A DNA stretch of 64,000 nucleotides. Source: Nocardioides sp. URHA0020 (GTDB lineage Bacteria; Actinomycetota; Actinomycetes; Propionibacteriales; Nocardioidaceae). Positions within the stretch are counted from its first letter, which is position 1. Every line of letters starts with the position of its first letter. The stretch is from the NCBI RefSeq assembly GCF_000620705.1, contig NZ_KK211166.1, positions 208,084 to 272,083 of the forward strand, in the 5' to 3' direction. The translations under genes were made by a program, and so were the position numbers. This document shows, one piece after another, positions 39,380 through 47,560 of the stretch. Below the pieces are notes generated by a model, which saw only the letters and a list, made by a program, of their open reading frames with translations, made no database searches and had not been told where the DNA came from.

Positions 39380-40459
39380 CTAGTCGCGCCTGTTGCCGTC
39401 GGCGTCCCAGTGGGAGTCGACCTTCTTGCTCGGCTGCACCCGGGGCGGCTCACCCGGCATCTTGGGATAGTCCGGCGGGAAGCTGAGCTCGCCGCCGGGC
39501 AGCTCCTCCCACAGCGCCAGCAGCGGATCGAGCGAGTACGCCGTGTCGTCGATGCTGGCCCACGGGTCCCCGTCGGCCACCCGGTCGGGCACCGTGAAGA
39601 GGTTGAGCTCCCGGGGGTCCTTGAGGTCGGCGAGCTCGGCCCAGGTCACCGGGGTGGAGACCGGCGCACCGGGCAGCGGGCGCAGGGAGTACGCCGAGGC
39701 GATGGTGCGGTCGCGGTTGTTCTGGTTGAAGTCGACGAAGATCCGCTCACCGCGCTCCTCCTTCCACCACTCCACCGTCACGCCGTCGTCGCGGCGCGCC
39801 AGCTCGCGGCCGAAGCCGATCGCGGCGTGCCGCAGGTCGGTGAACTCCCAGCGCGGCTCGATCCGCACGAAGACGTGGACACCGCGGTTGCCCGACGTCT
39901 TGGCGTAGCCGGTGATGCCGAGCTCCTCGAGCAGCTCCTTCGCCACCCCGGCGACCCGGACCGCGTCCGCGAACGTCGTGCCCGGCTGGGGGTCGAGGTC
40001 GATCCGCAGCTCGTCGGGGTGGTCGACGTCGGCCCGGCGTACCGGCCAGGGATGGAAGACCAGCGTGCCCATGTGCGCGCACCACACCGGCACGGCGATC
40101 TCGGTCGGGCAGATCTCGTCGGCGGTGCGGCCGGAGGGGAACGTGACCTGGACGGTCTCGAGGTAGTCGGGAGCGCCCTTCGGGACCCGCTTCTGGTAGA
40201 AGGCGTCGGCATCCTTGTCCTGGGGCCCGGTGGCCAGACGCATCCCCTCGCGTACGCCGGACGTCCACCGCTCGAGCGCGGTCGGCCGGTCGCGCAGGGC
40301 CCGCATCAGGCCGTCGTCGACGCTGGCGAAGTACTCCGCCACCATCAGCTTGGTGACCGCGGGCGTGCTGTCGGTGGCCTCGTAGATCACCCGGTCCGGG
40401 CTCGAGACGCGAACGGCGCGGCCGCCCGCGTCGACCTCGGCTGCGGGAGTCTTGGGCAT
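39380..40459 (-). CDS. Stand-alone LigD-type polymerase/primase domain protein
   Basis: A 359-residue archaeo-eukaryotic primase-superfamily polymerase of the LigD PolDom type used in non-homologous end joining. Catalytic acids are Asp154 and Asp156 (LRIDLDPQPG) and Asp243 (FVDFNQN), with His195 in SGNRGVHVFV. There is no ligase or phosphoesterase domain, and no ku gene is in the window, so it is either a separate PolDom subunit or a repair primase. It is the last gene of an apparent operon after the reductase, desaturase and zinc-knuckle genes, 25 bases past the latter. The metabolic neighbours give no reason for its place here. Confidence 0.9.
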   Translation of the reverse strand: MPKTPAAEVDAGGRAVRVSSPDRVIYEATDSTPAVTKLMVAEYFASVDDGLMRALRDRPTALERWTSGVREGMRLATGPQDKDADAFYQKRVPKGAPDYLETVQVTFPSGRTADEICPTEIAVPVWCAHMGTLVFHPWPVRRADVDHPDELRIDLDPQPGTTFADAVRVAGVAKELLEELGITGYAKTSGNRGVHVFVRIEPRWEFTDLRHAAIGFGRELARRDDGVTVEWWKEERGERIFVDFNQNNRDRTIASAYSLRPLPGAPVSTPVTWAELADLKDPRELNLFTVPDRVADGDPWASIDDTAYSLDPLLALWEELPGGELSFPPDYPKMPGEPPRVQPSKKVDSHWDADGNRRD

Positions 40460-40484
40460 GGACCCACGCTAGCCGGGTCAGCGG

Positions 40485-40790
40485 TCACAGCAGCGAGTTC
40501 GGCTCGAACCTCGGTCGCCGGTCGACGTCCTCCGTGGCCGGTCGGACGAACTCGAACCCCGCGGTCCGGACGAGCTGGGTCGAGTCGTCTAGCAGGCCGT
40601 CGGCGCAGTCGACGTGCAGGGGCGGCAGGTGGAAGGCGTTGCGGCCGACCTCCTCCGCGGTCCCGACGAAGGCGATCGGCCGGCCGAGCGGTCGCCCGCA
40701 GACGCCGCAGATCCGGCTGAGCGCGCACTGGGTCACCCACGCGCGGTCCATCGTGCGGGGGGTCGGGTGGCGACTCGCGTGCACGCTCAT
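40485..40790 (-). CDS. Small CxxC/HxxC zinc-knuckle-like protein
   Basis: A 101-residue protein with likely zinc ligands Cys28 and Cys31 (ICGVCGRPLGRP) and His59/Cys62 (LHVDCADGL), a treble-clef or knuckle-like spacing. The segment RPIAFVGTAEEVGRNAFHLPPLHVDC could be a small binding domain. The family is not recognised. Its start overlaps the desaturase stop (ATGA). An internal ATG at residue 14 is an alternative start, but the overlap favours the first. Confidence 0.72.
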   Translation of the reverse strand: MSVHASRHPTPRTMDRAWVTQCALSRICGVCGRPLGRPIAFVGTAEEVGRNAFHLPPLHVDCADGLLDDSTQLVRTAGFEFVRPATEDVDRRPRFEPNSLL

Positions 40791-41995
40791 GCCGACTGGC
40801 TCCGGTAGTAGCCGCCGGTCTCGGTACGCCGTCGCGGTCGCTCGGCGTCCGTGCGACGACGTCGGTCGACGGACGGCGACGGCGGCTCCGGCTTGTCCGA
40901 GGACGTCATCGAGTTCGGCAGCGAGAGCTTCATGATGGTGCGCAGCGCCTGGCCGTACTGGTGGTGCAGCGGACCGGTCGTGTACGGGATGTCGTACTTC
41001 TCGCAGAGCGCCTGCACCTTGACCGCGATCTCCGGGTAGCGGTTGCTGGGCAGGTCGGGGAAGAGGTGGTGCTCGATCTGGAAGCCGAGGCTGCCGGACA
41101 TCACGTGCAGGAGCCGGCCGCCCTCGAAGTTGGCCGAGCCGAGCATCTGGCGCAGGTACCACTCCGCCCGGGTCTCGTCCTCGAGCTCCTCCTCGGTGAA
41201 GTGCAGCGCTCCGTCGGGGAAGTGTCCGCAGAAGATGATCATGTAGGACCACAGGTTGCGCGTCAGGTTGGCGGTCGCGTTGGCCTTGAGCGTCGACCTC
41301 CACTGCCGGCCGCTCAGGGCCGGGTAGACGACGTAGTCCTTGAGCACCTGGTTGCGGCCCTTGCGCGCGATCTGGCGCAGCTGCCGCCTCATCTCGACCG
41401 GGTCCTTCTTGCCCGTGCGGATCGCCTCGAGGTCGAGGTCGTGCAGGGCGACCCCCCACTGGAAGAGGCCGGCGAGCAGTGCGTTGAAGACCGGCTGCCC
41501 GAGGTAGACCGGGTGCCACCTCTGCTCGCGCGCCATCCGCAGCACGCCGTACCCGATGTCGTTGTCGTGGCCGAGCACGTTGGTGAACTGGTGGTGGATG
41601 TAGTTGTGCGAGTGCTTCCACTGCTCGGCCGGCTGGGCGGTGTCCCACTCCCAGTTGGAGGAGTGGATCTCCGGGTCGTTCATCCAGTCCCACTGGCCGT
41701 GCATGACGTTGTGGCCGATCTCCATGTTCTCCAGGATCTTGGCCAGTCCGAGCAGGCCGGCGCCCGCTATCCAAGCCGGTGTGCGCGTCCTCCTCGACTG
41801 CAGCCCGGCGAGCAGCGTGAGCCGACCGGCCGCGGCCAGGCCGCGCTGCACCCTGATGACCCGGTTGATGTACGCCGCGTCCGCGTCGCAGCGCGACTCC
41901 TCCACCTCGGCACGGATGGCGTCGAGCTCGCGTCCGAGCTGCTCGACCTCCTCCTCGGTGAGGTGGGTGTACTCCTTGACGTCCGAGATGGCCAT
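40787..41995 (-). CDS. Membrane fatty acid desaturase (DesA3-like)
   Basis: A 402-residue di-iron membrane desaturase. The three histidine boxes are HNVMH (95-99), HSHNYIHH (128-135) and QIEHH (about 307). The closest recognisable type is mycobacterial DesA3, an acyl-CoA delta-9 desaturase; that regiospecificity is inferred. It adjusts membrane lipid fluidity. The upstream gene (7-base gap) is the ferredoxin-containing reductase that supplies its electrons, as in the DesA3/Rv3230c pair. The C-terminal 50 residues are basic and probably disordered. Confidence 0.92.
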   Translation of the reverse strand: MAISDVKEYTHLTEEEVEQLGRELDAIRAEVEESRCDADAAYINRVIRVQRGLAAAGRLTLLAGLQSRRTRTPAWIAGAGLLGLAKILENMEIGHNVMHGQWDWMNDPEIHSSNWEWDTAQPAEQWKHSHNYIHHQFTNVLGHDNDIGYGVLRMAREQRWHPVYLGQPVFNALLAGLFQWGVALHDLDLEAIRTGKKDPVEMRRQLRQIARKGRNQVLKDYVVYPALSGRQWRSTLKANATANLTRNLWSYMIIFCGHFPDGALHFTEEELEDETRAEWYLRQMLGSANFEGGRLLHVMSGSLGFQIEHHLFPDLPSNRYPEIAVKVQALCEKYDIPYTTGPLHHQYGQALRTIMKLSLPNSMTSSDKPEPPSPSVDRRRRTDAERPRRRTETGGYYRSQSA

Positions 41996-42002
41996 GTCGC
42001 TC

Positions 42003-43115
42003 CTAGATGTCGAGGGTGCAGTCGCCGACCGGGACGGTCACGCAGGTCTGCACCTGTTCGTTGGGCTGGGAGAACTCGTTGCCGTTGCGCAGGTCGCGGA
42101 TCGTGCCCGAGACGAGCGTCAGCGTGCAGGTGTGGCAGATGCCCATCCGGCAGCCGTACGGCATACCGACGCCGGCGGTCTCCCCCGCCTCGAGGACGGT
42201 CGTGGCGCCGTCGACCTCGGCGGTGCGGCCCGTGGTCCGGAAGGTGATCGTGCCGCCCTCGCCGCCGTCCCCGCCGAGCTCGAGCGAGAACCGCTCCAGG
42301 TGCAGCCGGTCCGCGAGCCCGGCCTGCTCCCAGTGGGACTCGACCGCGTCGAGCATCGGCGCCGGGCCGCAGGCCCAGGTGTCGCGATCGCGCCAGTCGT
42401 CGAGCACGGTGTCGAGCGTGCTCAGCGAGAGCATCCCGTCGGTGTCGGTGTGCAGCCGGTGGACGGTGAGCGACGGGTGCCGCTGCTCCAGGTCGGCCAG
42501 CTCCTCGCGGAAGATCATCCGCTCGGGCGTCGGCGACGAGTAGTGCAGGACGACGTCCGGCATCGCCCGGGCGTTGCTGCGGGCCCGCCGGTCGAGGGTG
42601 CGCAGCATCGCCATCACCGGCGTGATGCCGCTGCCGCCGACCAGGAAGAGCATCTTCGCCGGCGGCGGCTCGGGCAGCACGAAGTCACCGCTGGGGCTCG
42701 CCAGCCGCACGATCGTGCCGGGCGCCAGGCCCCGGACCAGGTGGTCGGAGAGGAACCCCTCCGGCATCGCCCGCACCGTGATCGCGATGGTGCGTCCGCG
42801 CCGCTGCGGCGGCGAGCTGACCGAGTACGAGCGCCAGTGGAACTTCCCGTCGAGCTGCACCCCGATGCCGACGTACTGACCGGGTCGGTGGTCGTAGCGC
42901 CACCCCCACCCGGGCCGGATGACCAGGGTGGCGGCGTCCTCGGTCTCGGGGATCACCCGCTCGACCCGGCCGCGCAGCTCGCGCTGGGTCCACAGCGGGT
43001 TGAGCAGCCGCAGGTAGTCGTCGGGGTGCAGCGGCGTCGTGAGCTTGGACCCGGCGTCGCGGAACCGGTCCCACGAGACCGTCCTGGTTCCTGCCACGTT
43101 GTTCAGTGAACACAT
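42003..43115 (-). CDS. Desaturase electron-transfer oxidoreductase (FAD, 2Fe-2S)
   Basis: A 370-residue ferredoxin-NADP reductase-type protein resembling Rv3230c, the partner of DesA3. The FAD domain has FHWRSYSVSSPP, the NAD(P) domain has FLVGGSGITPVMAMLR, and the C-terminal plant-type [2Fe-2S] domain has cysteines in CRMGICHTCTLTLVSG plus a later VQTCVTV. It passes electrons from NADPH to the desaturase. The ATG chosen has a GGGAGA ribosome binding site; a GTG at 43097 is an alternative. A DesT-like inverted repeat overlaps the start codon (43108-43119). Confidence 0.92.
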   Translation of the reverse strand: MCSLNNVAGTRTVSWDRFRDAGSKLTTPLHPDDYLRLLNPLWTQRELRGRVERVIPETEDAATLVIRPGWGWRYDHRPGQYVGIGVQLDGKFHWRSYSVSSPPQRRGRTIAITVRAMPEGFLSDHLVRGLAPGTIVRLASPSGDFVLPEPPPAKMLFLVGGSGITPVMAMLRTLDRRARSNARAMPDVVLHYSSPTPERMIFREELADLEQRHPSLTVHRLHTDTDGMLSLSTLDTVLDDWRDRDTWACGPAPMLDAVESHWEQAGLADRLHLERFSLELGGDGGEGGTITFRTTGRTAEVDGATTVLEAGETAGVGMPYGCRMGICHTCTLTLVSGTIRDLRNGNEFSQPNEQVQTCVTVPVGDCTLDI

Positions 43116-43119
43116 GTTC
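43108..43119. promoter_or_regulatory. Inverted repeat resembling a desaturase-regulator site
   Basis: GAACA-CA-TGTTC, within AGTGAACACATGTTCTCC, resembles the half-sites of DesT-type TetR operators that control desaturase genes in Pseudomonas. It overlaps the reductase start codon, so either repression acts just downstream of the promoter or the true start is the GTG at 43097. Confidence 0.3.
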
Positions 43120-43177
43120 TCCCAACGCGTCAACGCCCCGGAGGTGACGCCTTGGCCACGGAAACTAGGATCTGCTC

Positions 43178-43582
43178 ATGGCCTACAACGTGGAGAAGAC
43201 CGACGAGGAGTGGCGCCAGGAGCTCTCGCCGGAGGAGTACGCCGTGCTGCGGCAGGCCGGGACCGAGCGCGCCTTCGTCGGCGAGTACACCGACACCGAG
43301 ACCACCGGCGTCTACCGCTGCAAGGCCTGCCAGGCCAAGCTCTTCGAGTCCGACACCAAGTTCCACTCCGGGTGCGGCTGGCCGTCGTTCTACCAGCCGA
43401 TCAGCGACACGATCGAGTACATCGAGGACGTCTCGCACGGCATGAAGCGGGTCGAGGTGCGGTGCGCCAACTGCGGCTCGCACCTGGGCCACGTCTTCCC
43501 CGACGGCTACGGCACGCCCACCGGCGACCGCTTCTGCATCAACTCGATCAGCCTGACGCTGGAGCCGGCCGACCCGAAGTAG
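43178..43582 (+). CDS. msrB: Peptide-methionine (R)-S-oxide reductase
   Basis: A 134-residue MsrB that repairs the R-epimer of methionine sulfoxide. Zinc ligands are Cys48/Cys51 (RCKAC) and Cys96/Cys99 (RCANC), the catalytic Cys120 is in DRFCINSIS, and Cys66 (HSGCGWPS) may resolve the sulfenic acid. Length is typical. It is divergent from the desaturase operon and converges on hemQ, 21 bases apart. msrB near hemQ-hemY is conserved in actinobacteria. Confidence 0.97.
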   Translation: MAYNVEKTDEEWRQELSPEEYAVLRQAGTERAFVGEYTDTETTGVYRCKACQAKLFESDTKFHSGCGWPSFYQPISDTIEYIEDVSHGMKRVEVRCANCGSHLGHVFPDGYGTPTGDRFCINSISLTLEPADPK

Positions 43583-43603
43583 CCGGCAGGCGCCGGGTCC
43601 CGG

Positions 43604-44311
43604 CTACGGGAGGCGGTCGACGAGCTCGCTGATGCCGACGCGGGCGCCGGTGTAGAACGGCACCTCCTCGCGCACGTGGCGACGGGCCTCGGAGCCGCGC
43701 AGGTGGCGCATCAGGTCGACGATGCGCGAGAGGTCGTCGGCCTCGAAGGCGAGGATCCACTCGTAGTCGCCGAGCGAGAAGCTGGCCACCGTGTTGGCGC
43801 GGACGTCGGCGTAGTCGCGCGCCATCTTGCCGTGGTCGGCGAGCATCCGACGGCGGTCGGCGTCCTCGAGGAGGTACCACTCGTAGGAGCGCACGAAGGG
43901 GTACACGCTGACGTGCCTCTTGGGCTCCTCGTCGGTGAGGAACGCGGGCACGTGGCTCTTGTTGAACTCGGCCGGGCGGTGCAGCGCCATCTGCGACCAG
44001 ACCGGTGCGAGGCGCTGGCCGAAGGTGGTGCGACGGAAGCGGTTGTACGCCGCCTGCAGCTCCTCCGACGTCGTCGCGTGCCACCAGACCATCAGGTCGG
44101 CATCGGCGCGCAGGCCGGAGACGTCGTACACCCCCCGGACGACCACGTCGGCCTCGGCGAGCTCGGCGAAAAGCTTCTCGACCTCCGCGCCCTCGGCACG
44201 GCGGTCGGCGTCCTCGTCGTCGGAGAGCGTGTACTCGAGCCGGAAGACCGACCACATCGTGTAGCGGATGGTGTCGTTGATGTCGCGCGCCTGCTGTGCC
44301 TTGCTAGCCAT
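43604..44311 (-). CDS. hemQ: Coproheme decarboxylase (HemQ, chlorite dismutase family)
   Basis: A 235-residue protein of the chlorite dismutase fold. In actinobacteria it is HemQ, which decarboxylates two propionates of coproheme to make heme b, the last step of the coproporphyrin-dependent pathway. Key segments are [19 protein letters not shown], with the catalytic Tyr, and [26 protein letters not shown], with the proximal His. It lacks the Arg environment of true chlorite dismutases as far as can be judged. The start was set at [12 protein letters not shown], which matches relatives. hemY lies upstream on the same strand, with a lipoprotein gene between them. Confidence 0.95.
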   Translation of the reverse strand: MASKAQQARDINDTIRYTMWSVFRLEYTLSDDEDADRRAEGAEVEKLFAELAEADVVVRGVYDVSGLRADADLMVWWHATTSEELQAAYNRFRRTTFGQRLAPVWSQMALHRPAEFNKSHVPAFLTDEEPKRHVSVYPFVRSYEWYLLEDADRRRMLADHGKMARDYADVRANTVASFSLGDYEWILAFEADDLSRIVDLMRHLRGSEARRHVREEVPFYTGARVGISELVDRLP

Positions 44312-44345
44312 GGGCTCATTCTCCCCTCGCGCCGAAATGACCGGA

Positions 44346-44376
44346 CGCCCGGGGACCCTCGTGAGGTCCCCGGGCG
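44346..44376 (-). terminator. Terminator after the lipoprotein gene
   Basis: A perfect 12-bp stem (CGCCCGGGGACC and its complement) with a 7-base loop lies 20 bases after the lipoprotein stop and 35 bases before hemQ, so hemQ is probably transcribed from its own promoter. Confidence 0.7.
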
Positions 44377-44395
44377 CCTGACCCAACGGAAGGGT

Positions 44396-45082
44396 CTACT
44401 TGGACTGGGTGTTGACGGTGATCGTGGCGATCCCGACGAGCAGCCCGGCCGTGACGGCGTCGGTGTTGAAGGTCTGGTTGAGGAGCGGTGCGGCGTCCGC
44501 CGAGATCTCGACCTTGGTGCCGGTCAGGACGGCGTTGCCACCCTCGGTCTTGAGGGGCTCGAGCGTCCGACCGTCCAGCTGGAAGAGGAACGCGTTGGTC
44601 GCGGCGACCTTGCCGTTGACGCTCACGTCACCGTAGACGCGGGAGACGCCCGGGTCGACGTTGAAGTTGGTCAGCTCGACCTTGGTGTCGCCAGCGGTCA
44701 GCGAGAGGCCGGAGCCCTCGTGCTGGATCTGGCCGATGACGTACGGCGAGACCTCGCCCGGCTTGAAGACCGTGACGTTGCCGCCGGTGATCGGGAAGAT
44801 CAACGAGCCGGACTCGAGCTTCGCGGTGCCGACGACACCGGGCGTGAGCTTGAGGCTGGTCAGGGCGTCGGTGAAGCCCTTGTCGAGGGCGATCGCGGTG
44901 GTCTCTCCCTGGAGAGCGTCGATCGAGGCAACCGGCTTCGGGGCCGACTTCGTCGAGCTCGACGCCGAGCTCGAGGAGTCACTGTCCGAGCTGCTGCACG
45001 CGGCGAGCGGGGTGGCGACGAGTGCGGCCATGGCGAAGGCGGCGAGGGTGCGCTTGGCGGTGAACTTCTTCGTGGTGCTCAT
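44396..45082 (-). CDS. Hypothetical lipoprotein between hemQ and hemY
   Basis: A 228-residue lipoprotein with a lipobox at ATPLAAC and a Ser-rich linker to about residue 45. The mature domain of about 180 residues is beta-rich: LIFPITGGNVTVF, GQIQHEGSGLSLTAG and VELTNFNVDPGVSRVYGDVSV. The repeated H-x-G-x-x-L and ITGG pattern occurs in secreted actinobacterial beta-sandwich proteins, but I cannot name the family. The start was moved to MSTTKKFTAKR to give a proper signal peptide; an ATG 11 codons upstream is unlikely. A heme-related role would be inference from position only. Confidence 0.75.
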   Translation of the reverse strand: MSTTKKFTAKRTLAAFAMAALVATPLAACSSSDSDSSSSASSSTKSAPKPVASIDALQGETTAIALDKGFTDALTSLKLTPGVVGTAKLESGSLIFPITGGNVTVFKPGEVSPYVIGQIQHEGSGLSLTAGDTKVELTNFNVDPGVSRVYGDVSVNGKVAATNAFLFQLDGRTLEPLKTEGGNAVLTGTKVEISADAAPLLNQTFNTDAVTAGLLVGIATITVNTQSK

Positions 45083-45148
45083 GATGGGAACCCATCCTCC
45101 GTTGAGGTTTCTCAATCTCTGGTCGGAGGGTCATTCGGCACCGGACGT

Positions 45149-46504
45149 CTACCGGATTGGACCGATCTCGGCGGCGGCGCGATGGGCGGACGCGATCACG
45201 GCCGGGATGCCGACCCCGTCGTACGCCGCTCCGCACAGCGCCAGCCCGGGGACGCGGTCGACGGCGGCGCGGATCCGGGCGACCCGGTCGAGGTGCCCGA
45301 CGGCGTACTGCGGCAGGCCACCGCCCCAACGCTGCACGTGGGTGTCGATGGGGTTCGTCGTGATGCCGACCGCGTCGCGCAGGTCCTCGAGCGACCAGGC
45401 CACGAGCTCCTCGTCGCTGGCCTGGAGGGCGGCCTCCTCGCCGTACCGACCGAGCGACGTGCGGAGCAGCAGCAGGCCGTCGCCGGCGCCCAGGACCCAG
45501 CCCCACTTGGCGAAGCTGAAGGTCGCGGCCTTGATCCGGCGGCGCTCGACCGGGGGCACGAGGAAGCCCGACGAGCCGGTGGCCGCCAGGTCCGGGACCG
45601 ACGAAGCGGCGAAGGCGAAGGTCACGACGACCATCGACGCGGACTCGATGGCCGCCAGCTCGGCTGCGGCCGCCGGCGTCACGGAGGCGAGCAGCCGGGC
45701 GGTGGGTGCGGCGGGCGTCGCGAGCACCACGGAGTCGGCGGACACCAGCTCGGGGGCGGTCGTCGGGCCGACCTTCAGCGCGAACCCGGTCGCCGTGGTC
45801 ACCACCTCGCGGACGGTCGCGCCGGTGCGCACGTCGAGGCCGTGGGCGAGCGCCTCGGGGAGCTGTCCCATCCCGCCGGGGATGCCGGCGAAGACCGGTA
45901 GGTCGTACGTCGTCGGGAGGCTTGCGCCCTGCTGCAGCACGGATCCGCGCTCGGCGTACGCCACCAGCTGCGGCACCGCGGCCCGGGCCGAGATCAGTCG
46001 CGCGTTGCCGGCGTACACCCCGCCGAGCAGGGGCTCGACGAGCCGGTCGGTGACCTCGGGTCCGAACCGTCGGTCGACGAGCGCACCGACGGAGACGTCG
46101 TCGACGACGACCTCGGGTGGCAGCGACGGCTCCTGTCCGGCGCGCTCGAGACCCTCCGGCGAGAGCACCCCGGACGCGGCGAGCTGGTCGAGGTCGAGCG
46201 GCACCCCCATCAGCGAGCGCGGCAGCGGGCGCAGCGAGCCGCGCGTCCAGATCCGCGACGACGCGATGGTCGGGTGCTCGATCGCCAGGCCGAGCTCGCG
46301 GGCGAGGTCGACTCCTTCGGGTCGGCGGTTGAGCATCGCCTCGGCCCCGACGTCGACGGTCACCCCGGCGACCGCGGTGCGCAGCACCTTGCCGCCGATC
46401 CCGGGGCCCGTCTCGAGGACGAGGACGTCGTGGCCCGCGGAGGCCAGGTCACGAGCCGCGGTCAGCCCGGCGACGCCGGCACCGACGACCACGACCTTGC
46501 CCAT
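45149..46504 (-). CDS. hemY: Coproporphyrinogen III oxidase / protoporphyrinogen oxidase HemY
   Basis: A 451-residue FAD amine-oxidase-fold enzyme. The N-terminal FAD motif VVVGAGVAGLTAARDL is followed by GPGIGGKVLRT; the substrate domain has LVEPLLGGVYAGNARLISARAAVPQL. The C-terminus carries GLALCGAAYDGVGIPAVIASAHRAA. In organisms with HemQ this enzyme oxidises coproporphyrinogen III to coproporphyrin III. hemE lies about 4 kb upstream on the same strand, beyond the sulfonate cassette. The start was set at MGKVVVVG, with a G-rich ribosome binding site. Confidence 0.94.
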   Translation of the reverse strand: MGKVVVVGAGVAGLTAARDLASAGHDVLVLETGPGIGGKVLRTAVAGVTVDVGAEAMLNRRPEGVDLARELGLAIEHPTIASSRIWTRGSLRPLPRSLMGVPLDLDQLAASGVLSPEGLERAGQEPSLPPEVVVDDVSVGALVDRRFGPEVTDRLVEPLLGGVYAGNARLISARAAVPQLVAYAERGSVLQQGASLPTTYDLPVFAGIPGGMGQLPEALAHGLDVRTGATVREVVTTATGFALKVGPTTAPELVSADSVVLATPAAPTARLLASVTPAAAAELAAIESASMVVVTFAFAASSVPDLAATGSSGFLVPPVERRRIKAATFSFAKWGWVLGAGDGLLLLRTSLGRYGEEAALQASDEELVAWSLEDLRDAVGITTNPIDTHVQRWGGGLPQYAVGHLDRVARIRAAVDRVPGLALCGAAYDGVGIPAVIASAHRAAAEIGPIR

Positions 46505-46526
46505 GGCCCCCACTCTGCCAGGGACG

Positions 46527-47030
46527 TCAGCCGGCGATGCGACCGAACCCGCTGCGGTGGAAGACCAACGGCTGCGCGGTGTCCGCGTGCGTGACGGCGT
46601 GCAGCTGCAGCAGCACGAGCGTGTGGTCGCCGGCCTCGACCTCGCGGTAGATCGTGCAGTCGAACATGGCGAGCCCGTCGTCGAGCGTCACCGCCCCGTC
46701 GGGCGTCGCCGTCACGGCGAGGCCGTCGAAGCGGTGCGCGACCGGGCCGGCGAGCTGGCGGCAGACGTCACCGTGGTGGTCGGCGAGGATCGTGACGCCC
46801 AGGTGCGCGGCCCGGCGCAGGGTCGGCCAGGTCTTGGACGTGTTCGCGACCGAGAAGGAGACCAGCGCCGGCTCCAGGCTGACCGAGGTGAAGGAGCTCG
46901 CGGCGAGACCGATCAGCTCGCCCTCCACCTCGGAGGCGACGGCGACGACGCCGCTCGGGAAGATCCCGAAGGCCTCGCGGAGCCGGGCCGGGTCGAGGTC
47001 CTGGTTGGTGGTCAGCGGGCCTGCCGTCAC
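46527..47030 (-). CDS. Flavin reductase (HpaC/SsuE-like function)
   Basis: A 167-residue flavin reductase-fold protein with the family segments REAFGIFPSGVVAVAS, GLAASSFTSVSLEPALVSFSVA and HRFDGLAV. It reduces FMN or FAD with NAD(P)H for a partner monooxygenase. The GTG start overlaps the stop of the FMN reductase-like gene (GTGA). As third gene of the cassette with the SsuD-like monooxygenase it is a natural reduced-flavin supplier. Confidence 0.9.
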   Translation of the reverse strand: MTAGPLTTNQDLDPARLREAFGIFPSGVVAVASEVEGELIGLAASSFTSVSLEPALVSFSVANTSKTWPTLRRAAHLGVTILADHHGDVCRQLAGPVAHRFDGLAVTATPDGAVTLDDGLAMFDCTIYREVEAGDHTLVLLQLHAVTHADTAQPLVFHRSGFGRIAG

Positions 47031-47560
47031 GCGGACGCACCCGTCCGGCTGGCGAGGAGGGCCGTGACAACGGGGCGGGAGAGCTCGAGCCACGGCGCGT
47101 ACGCCGACGGGTCGTCGTGCGCCGAGTCCACGACGTACAGGCCCCTCGTGGCGACGGTGCCGCCGATCTCGGTGAGCACCGGACGCAGCGTCAGCTCCGG
47201 CGCGAGGGCGTGCCCGGGGCCGGCGCCGAGCATCAGGGGCACGGCGACGCCGCGGACCCCGTCGGTCGCGAACCGGTCCAGGAAGAGCTTGAGCAGCCCG
47301 GTGTATGTGCCCTTGTAGGTCGGCGACGCGAAGACGACCAGGTCGGCGGCGCCGACGGCCGCGACCAGCTCGGCGACCTGCGCGTCCTTCCAGTCGAGCA
47401 GGCCGGCGCCGAGCTCGGCGAGGTCGACGACCAGGTCGGGCGCGTGTCCGGAGAGCTCGGTGGCGACGTACGTCGCGGCCACCAGCGTGCGGCTCTGCGG
47501 CTTGGGGTTGCCCACCACGACGGCGACGCGGCTCGCGACCCCGCTCACGGCCCCGCTCAT
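47027..47560 (-). CDS. NADPH-dependent FMN reductase (flavodoxin-like fold)
   Basis: A 177-residue flavodoxin-fold reductase of the SsuE/MsuE type. The FMN phosphate loop is in VVGNPKPQSRTLVAA, and ASPTYKGTYTGLLKLFLDRF is the standard second motif. It overlaps the SsuD-like gene upstream (ATGA) and the flavin reductase gene downstream (GTGA). Two different flavin reductases in one operon are more than a single monooxygenase normally needs. Confidence 0.91.
   Translation of the reverse strand: MSGAVSGVASRVAVVVGNPKPQSRTLVAATYVATELSGHAPDLVVDLAELGAGLLDWKDAQVAELVAAVGAADLVVFASPTYKGTYTGLLKLFLDRFATDGVRGVAVPLMLGAGPGHALAPELTLRPVLTEIGGTVATRGLYVVDSAHDDPSAYAPWLELSRPVVTALLASRTGASA

Noticed and set aside
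39380..40459. A complete LigD DNA ligase
   Set aside because: Only the polymerase domain is present; no ligase or phosphoesterase motif follows and the chain ends at 359 residues.
43604..44311. A chlorite dismutase for perchlorate respiration
   Set aside because: Context with hemY and hemE and the tyrosine-containing motif identify the HemQ branch used in heme synthesis.
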